Assembly (NCBI GenBank): GCA_002450015.1
Contig: DJYG01000049.1
Location: forward strand, 1 to 27,612
DNA: 27,612 nucleotides
Reading direction: 5' to 3'
Origin: Cyanobacteria bacterium UBA6984
GTDB lineage: Bacteria > Cyanobacteriota > Vampirovibrionia > Gastranaerophilales > Gastranaerophilaceae
Positions 23,781 through 27,612 of this stretch are shown here, piece by piece. The notes under the pieces were generated by a model that had not been told where the DNA came from, searched no databases, and saw only the letters and a program-made list of their open reading frames with translations. The position numbers were made by a program, and so were the translations under genes. How positions within the stretch are numbered: the first letter of the stretch is position 1; each line of letters begins with the position of its first letter.

Positions 23781-24590
23781 ATGGAAGATTTGTATCAACA
23801 TGTGCCTCCTACCAAATTACGTAATCAAAACGAAAAATTTGCACCGGCTAAAACTTCTGCTTTTTGGCTTTGGGTAGCTGATAGATTTTTTTACGGAATG
23901 TTAGAAAACAGATTTTTCGCTTTACGTTATAAGGGAGCGGATAAAGTTTTTAATAGAGATGAATCTGTGCCAACAATACTTTTTGCACCACATTCAAATT
24001 GGTGGGATGGTATTGTAGGTTATAATATTTGTAACAGAATTTTTAAAAAACAAATTCGTATAATGGTTGAAGAATTAAATCGCTTCCCTCTTTTAAGGAG
24101 AGCTGGAGCTTATTCTGTTAACAAAAAATCTCCACAGGCTTCTATGGCAGCATTAAAATTTTCTGTTGAAACAATTGGAGATTTAAACAATTTCTTATAT
24201 ATATTTCCACAGGGAATTATTATGCCTCCAAATTATAGACCTATAATATTCCAAACAGGTCTTGCTTATATTGCACAAAATGCTGTTAAAAAATACGGCA
24301 AAGTAAATCTTGTACCTGTTGCAGTAAATTATATGTTTTTACGTGCTGACAGACCGGAAGTTCTTGTAGAATTTCACGAACCAATTGTCCTTGAAGATTC
24401 AAAAGTTGACAGAAAAGAATATACAGAATATCTTGCTTCTGTTTTAACGCAATCTTGCGATAGTCAATTTAAAGAACTTGCTGAAGGTAATTTAGAAGAA
24501 TACGAAACACTATTTCAACAACCTCTAAAATGGTATCGCAAAATTGAGCAAAGATTAAAGAAAATTGAAATAAAAGGCTCAGGGGTATAA
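23781..24590 (+). CDS. Lysophospholipid acyltransferase family protein (PlsC-like)
   Basis: A 269-aa acyltransferase that would move an acyl chain to a lysophospholipid or other acceptor at the inner membrane. The catalytic HxxxxD motif is HSNWWD (H71, D76), and the later FPQG (142-145) replaces the usual FPEG acceptor motif. The segment VEELNRFPLLRRAGAYSVNK matches the block between them. There is no strong membrane helix; an aromatic stretch (about 27-40) may sit on the membrane surface. GGAG is only 2 nt before the ATG at 23781, so translation may really start at TTG 23790. It is followed 7 bp later by the prephenate dehydrogenase gene. The exact acceptor is unknown; the glutamine variant in FPQG is unusual. 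Confidence 0.87.
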   Translation: MEDLYQHVPPTKLRNQNEKFAPAKTSAFWLWVADRFFYGMLENRFFALRYKGADKVFNRDESVPTILFAPHSNWWDGIVGYNICNRIFKKQIRIMVEELNRFPLLRRAGAYSVNKKSPQASMAALKFSVETIGDLNNFLYIFPQGIIMPPNYRPIIFQTGLAYIAQNAVKKYGKVNLVPVAVNYMFLRADRPEVLVEFHEPIVLEDSKVDRKEYTEYLASVLTQSCDSQFKELAEGNLEEYETLFQQPLKWYRKIEQRLKKIEIKGSGV

Positions 24591-24597
24591 TTACACT

Positions 24598-25368
24598 ATG
24601 AAAATAGGTATTATCGGTTTAGGGTTAATTGGAGGTTCAATATACAAGGCTTTAAATGAATTTCATGAAGTTGTCGGTATTTCTAATTCGCAAAAAGGTT
24701 TAAAAAATAATATTACAGATGATATGTCTTTATTAAAAGATTGTGATATTATTTTTGTAGCAACTCACATGAACAAAACTATTTCCGTTTTAGATAAATT
24801 AAACGACATTCTTGATGAAGATACAGTTGTTGCAGATGTTTGTTCATTAAAAGAATTTCTTGCAGATAAAACTTATAAATTTAATTTTGTACCAACACAC
24901 CCAATGGCAGGTACAGAAAAAACAGGATTTGAAAACTCATTTAAAGAACTTTTTAACGGTGCAAAATGGGTAGTATGTAAAAAACCTTGTCCGGAAAACC
25001 TAATAAAGATTATTCAACAAATGGGAGCGGAAATAATTTATGCATCGCCCAAAGAACACGATGAAGCCGCAGCAATTATTTCACACATGCCAATGGTAAT
25101 TGCACAAGCGCTCTTTAAATCTGCTGAAAACAATGAATTAGCATTAAAATTGGCATCAAGCGGATTTAGAGATATGACTCGTCTTGCAATTTCAAGTGAA
25201 GAAATGGCTGAAGATATGGTCAATATGAATTATAAAAATATTCAAAATGCTCTTTTAAATTTATATTCTTCTGTTGGTGATTTAATTAAAAACAACTATA
25301 AAAACGAAGTTTGTGATATAAAACAAAAACGACTTCAAATGTATAAAGACGGAAAAAATATTTTATAA
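24598..25368 (+). CDS. tyrA: Prephenate/arogenate dehydrogenase
   Basis: Tyrosine biosynthesis: NAD(P)-dependent oxidative decarboxylation of prephenate or arogenate. In the 256 aa: the nucleotide-binding IGIIGLGLIGGS (3-14), VADVCSLKEFL (78-88), THPMAGTEKTGF (100-111) with the active-site H101, and ISHMPMVIAQAL (161-172) with H163, both conserved in TyrA. No chorismate-mutase or ACT domain is fused. The short length fits the stand-alone form. The C-terminus has the conserved GFRDMTRLA. It is co-directional with the acyltransferase gene at a 7-bp gap. A strong bidirectional terminator follows 10 bp after the stop. Confidence 0.94.
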   Translation: MKIGIIGLGLIGGSIYKALNEFHEVVGISNSQKGLKNNITDDMSLLKDCDIIFVATHMNKTISVLDKLNDILDEDTVVADVCSLKEFLADKTYKFNFVPTHPMAGTEKTGFENSFKELFNGAKWVVCKKPCPENLIKIIQQMGAEIIYASPKEHDEAAAIISHMPMVIAQALFKSAENNELALKLASSGFRDMTRLAISSEEMAEDMVNMNYKNIQNALLNLYSSVGDLIKNNYKNEVCDIKQKRLQMYKDGKNIL

Positions 25369-25378
25369 TAATATGATC

Positions 25379-25420
25379 AAATTGTACGGCGGCTTGGTAA
25401 ACCAAGCCGCCGTACAATTT
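25379..25420. terminator. Perfect 19-bp bidirectional terminator
   Basis: 25379-25397 pairs without mismatch with 25402-25420 around the loop TAAA. T runs follow on the plus side, and A residues give a T run on the minus side. It lies between two convergent genes (tyrA and the HELGH protein). The stem GTACGGCGGCTTGG is far richer in G+C than its surroundings. Confidence 0.93.
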
Positions 25421-25437
25421 TTACTAAAATTTAAAAA

Positions 25438-27249
25438 TTATTTATTTAATTTACTTTCTAAAACAGCAATTGTTTTAGGAAAATTTTGTTGCAAATATTG
25501 AGAGCGTATTGCTAGTGGCTCGTATGATTTACCTTCTGAAAGAATTGCATTTGTTTCGGCAATAGTTTCTTGTAAACCTCCTGTTTCACCGTTATAATGA
25601 TTTAGAGTATTCATAAAATAATCAATATGTTCTCTTTGTGCATCCGGATATTTTTTAAAGAAATTTGCTTTTTCTTCTTCAAATACTTTATTCACGTCCT
25701 TATCTGCCGTAATTGACTTATAGAATGTGTTTTCGTATGCATCATTACTATTTCCGTCAACATCTTTCATATCAACGGCATGACCTAATTCATGAAGCAA
25801 TAAAAATGGATTATCGCCTGTACTTATAGCTCTGCTACCACCGTTATAAAATGCATCTAAAGGATCGGGAATACTTTCTAACGTATCAACATTTTCTCTC
25901 ATTTTAATTAATTCTTCACCAGGAAAATGTTTTAATGTATCCAAAAGTATCTTTTTATTGCCAATAAAATCTTTATCTGCATTAAAAACAGCTTTTTGAT
26001 TTTTATTATTTAAATTTTGCACAGATATAGAATTTTCGGTAACATTTATTTCGTATTTATCGTTATTTCTGGATGAAATAAATTTATTTTCACTAATTAT
26101 TTCAAAAGTTTGGCTTTTGTTCATAAGAACATTGCCATTTTTATCAGTAATTTTGTAATCAACGATTCTGTTACCTTGAGGATCATTCTCATACAAATAT
26201 TGCGTACGAGTGCCATCAGGTGATTTCATATCTTTTTTTACGCTTGTAATACCCGTTTTTTTATCAACTGTACCTGATGAAACAATTTTTTCTGTACCGT
26301 CAGGCTTTTTGTAAACAATGTCATAAACACCATTTACATCTGATTTTGAAACATATTCATAATGTTTAACTTTATTATTAAAATCTTTTATAACTCTAAC
26401 TTCATTTTCAAAAACAGGGCGTCCAACTGCTGAATCTTCACGGTAGCGAACTTTTGAAACAGTATTGTTTCTGCAATCTGTTGTTTTTTTAATTATGTAG
26501 TTTTTACCATTTTTTGCAGATACGTAAGATGTTGTTTCTTCAATAGCATCTCTATTTAAATTTTTATTCAATAATTCTTTTTTTGATGTGTTTTCTGTTG
26601 TTTGAGCAGTAATAACGTAAGAATCTTTTTCGTACTTATTGCAGGTAAATTCAATTGATTGTAGATTACCACCAATTAAATTTTCCATTTCAATAACTTT
26701 ATCTGCAATCTTTGCTGTTTCAGGGATTTTAGGTGTTTGTGCCAACAAAACAATATTTTTTACAGATAAAGATGTACCTGTTAATGGTTTTGCATTTTGT
26801 AATTGCTCAAATGAAAGACTATCATTGAAATTCATCATTTCTTTACCGGAATATTTTGAATTTCCGTTTTTATTTTTAAGTTCTGAAATTTCTGCAAGAG
26901 TATTCAAATGTTCTAAAGGTTTTGCAGCCATTAAATAAACAAAATCGGCTTTCATTTCAGGATTTTTTGCAAGTGATTGTATAGAATTCCATTTTTTAGG
27001 TTCTTCTTGCAAATAGTATTCTAAAGTAGCCAATTGACCACGGTGAAATTTTTCTTTTCCGTTTTTATCTTTAATTTTTGATAATGTCTTTATAGAGTCG
27101 TCAAGATTAAATTCTTTATTTGACGGTGTAAATGTATCTTGTTTAATAGGCACAGTAGAATAATCTTGAGCAGATGTTTGTGCTTTTGGAGTTTTTTTGG
27201 GTTTTTTCCCAAATGATATTTGATTTGCTAAAATTGGTTGAACGTTCAT
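25438..27249 (-). CDS. Putative zinc metalloprotease with HELGH motif, otherwise unknown
   Basis: A 603-aa protein. The C-terminal part contains LLLHELGHAVDMKD, an HExxH zinc motif (H486, E487, H490). A downstream GGLQETIAETNAIL has two glutamates (E561, E565), either of which could be the third ligand of a gluzincin-type protease. The N-terminus, MNVQPILANQISFGKK, is a short motif I associate with proteins of Gastranaerophilales and their relatives. Residues 45-150 are helical. Residues 200-400 hold repeated beta-hairpin segments with DGTE, DGTRT and DKNGN turns that look like a beta-strand repeat region. No classical signal peptide is seen. AGGGA precedes the ATG by 7 nt. It is isolated, between a terminator and a non-coding region. 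Substrate and secretion route are unknown. Confidence 0.85.
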   Translation of the reverse strand: MNVQPILANQISFGKKPKKTPKAQTSAQDYSTVPIKQDTFTPSNKEFNLDDSIKTLSKIKDKNGKEKFHRGQLATLEYYLQEEPKKWNSIQSLAKNPEMKADFVYLMAAKPLEHLNTLAEISELKNKNGNSKYSGKEMMNFNDSLSFEQLQNAKPLTGTSLSVKNIVLLAQTPKIPETAKIADKVIEMENLIGGNLQSIEFTCNKYEKDSYVITAQTTENTSKKELLNKNLNRDAIEETTSYVSAKNGKNYIIKKTTDCRNNTVSKVRYREDSAVGRPVFENEVRVIKDFNNKVKHYEYVSKSDVNGVYDIVYKKPDGTEKIVSSGTVDKKTGITSVKKDMKSPDGTRTQYLYENDPQGNRIVDYKITDKNGNVLMNKSQTFEIISENKFISSRNNDKYEINVTENSISVQNLNNKNQKAVFNADKDFIGNKKILLDTLKHFPGEELIKMRENVDTLESIPDPLDAFYNGGSRAISTGDNPFLLLHELGHAVDMKDVDGNSNDAYENTFYKSITADKDVNKVFEEEKANFFKKYPDAQREHIDYFMNTLNHYNGETGGLQETIAETNAILSEGKSYEPLAIRSQYLQQNFPKTIAVLESKLNK

Positions 27250-27449
27250 TAAAAATCCCTACACAGAAAATAAAGACTCTGAAAAAAATTATTGCTATAC
27301 AAATTAAAAATTGATACAAACAGCAACAATTTATTTTCATAAAAGCATAGAAACATTAATATATTATTGTAAGCTACTTAAAAACAAGTTTTTTCACGTT
27401 TTTATTTTAAAAAAGTCAGTAAAATCAATACTTTTACATGTCACAGTAC

Positions 27450-27477
27450 ACCCTATTTAGTGAGGGTTTGTTTTTTT
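27450..27477 (+). terminator. Plus-strand terminator-like hairpin with no obvious gene upstream
   Basis: ACCCT (27450-27454) and AGGGT (27463-27467) pair around an 8-nt loop, followed by TTGTTTTTTT. The nearest plus-strand gene upstream is tyrA, which has its own terminator. Either an unannotated plus-strand transcript ends here, or this is chance structure in the leader of the minus-strand gene. Confidence 0.4.
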
Positions 27478-27499
27478 GATTGTAAAATATTTAGTATAG

Positions 27500-27547
27500 G
27501 ACTCTTGTTGTCGAAAAAAAACGATTAAGTATCGTTTTTTGAGAGGT
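27500..27547 (+). repeat. Interspersed hairpin repeat, copy 2
   Basis: GACTCT, CGAA, then A-rich arm ending AAAACGAT (27518-27525), loop TAAGT, ATCGTTTT (27531-27538), and GAGAGGT. The loop and both inner arms are identical to copy 1 at 7699-7741. CTCT (27502-27505) and AGAG (27542-27545) again flank the stem. In this copy the arms extend to 10 bp. Confidence 0.7.
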
Positions 27548-27580
27548 GAAATAAGGAAATTTTTTTTTGCTTTTATGGGC

Positions 27581-27604
27581 AAAAAAAAACCGCTCAAGGC
27601 GGTT
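27581..27604 (-). terminator. Rho-independent terminator of a minus-strand gene beyond the right edge
   Basis: On the minus strand AACCGC (27599-27604), 5-nt loop, GCGGTT (27588-27593), followed by a run of T residues (the A tract at 27581-27589). A gene reading leftward from outside the window therefore ends near here. No coding sequence of it is visible. Confidence 0.75.
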
Positions 27605-27612
27605 GAAAATTT

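Noticed and set aside
1..27612. CRISPR arrays, prophage, transposase genes, integrases.
   Set aside because: No regularly spaced repeats and no open reading frame with transposase, integrase or phage structural motifs were found on either strand.

Overview
The window is AT-rich (coding and intergenic DNA both look roughly 30% G+C) and looks like the chromosome of an uncultured anaerobic gut bacterium. The best guess is the non-photosynthetic cyanobacterial sister group (Melainabacteria/Vampirovibrionia, order Gastranaerophilales). This rests on a trimeric [FeFe]-hydrogenase, a class II ribonucleotide reductase, and several lineage-restricted proteins, one of which starts with the ISFGKK-type N-terminus I associate with that group. 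The placement is inference; no rRNA or marker tree was available. Energy and redox genes come first. The left edge holds the first codons of tuf (minus strand). A hydC-hydB-hydA operon (4368-197, minus) encodes an NADH/ferredoxin-linked [FeFe]-hydrogenase. Next are tRNA-Cys(GCA), a C_GCAxxG_C_C-type cysteine protein and a SnoaL-like protein.

A cobalamin theme runs through the window: adenosylcobalamin-dependent ribonucleotide reductase (nrdJ, 5710-7689), a cob(I)alamin adenosyltransferase (9656-10186, minus, TTG start), and a cobalamin riboswitch aptamer (23573-23690, minus) in the leader of an operon of unknown genes. Surface-polysaccharide genes lie around cobO: a GT2 glycosyltransferase (7871-8719), an RgpF-like protein (8716-9627, minus) and UDP-glucuronate decarboxylase (10704-11645). 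The last is followed, with overlap, by an RlhA-like U32 protein (11636-13387).

From 19276 down to 13377 on the minus strand is a tight five-gene run: oppA lipoprotein, oppB, oppC, an mgtC-family gene and a TPR membrane protein. No transporter ATPase is present. A small secreted protein (19337-19897, minus) and a second TPR membrane protein (19988-21637, plus) follow.

The most unusual region is 21609-23690 (minus). The cobalamin riboswitch leader precedes a gene for a protein with a Cys/His metal-knuckle motif (CPHGLPHGACPIC), which is translationally coupled to the first of two tandem paralogous genes of unknown function. I found no described function for any of the three. On the plus strand follow a PlsC-like acyltransferase and a prephenate dehydrogenase, then a perfect 19-bp bidirectional terminator. 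A 603-residue protein with an HELGH zinc-protease motif (25438-27249, minus) comes next. The right end is non-coding. It carries a second copy of a hairpin repeat also found just after nrdJ, and the terminator of a minus-strand gene lying beyond the window.
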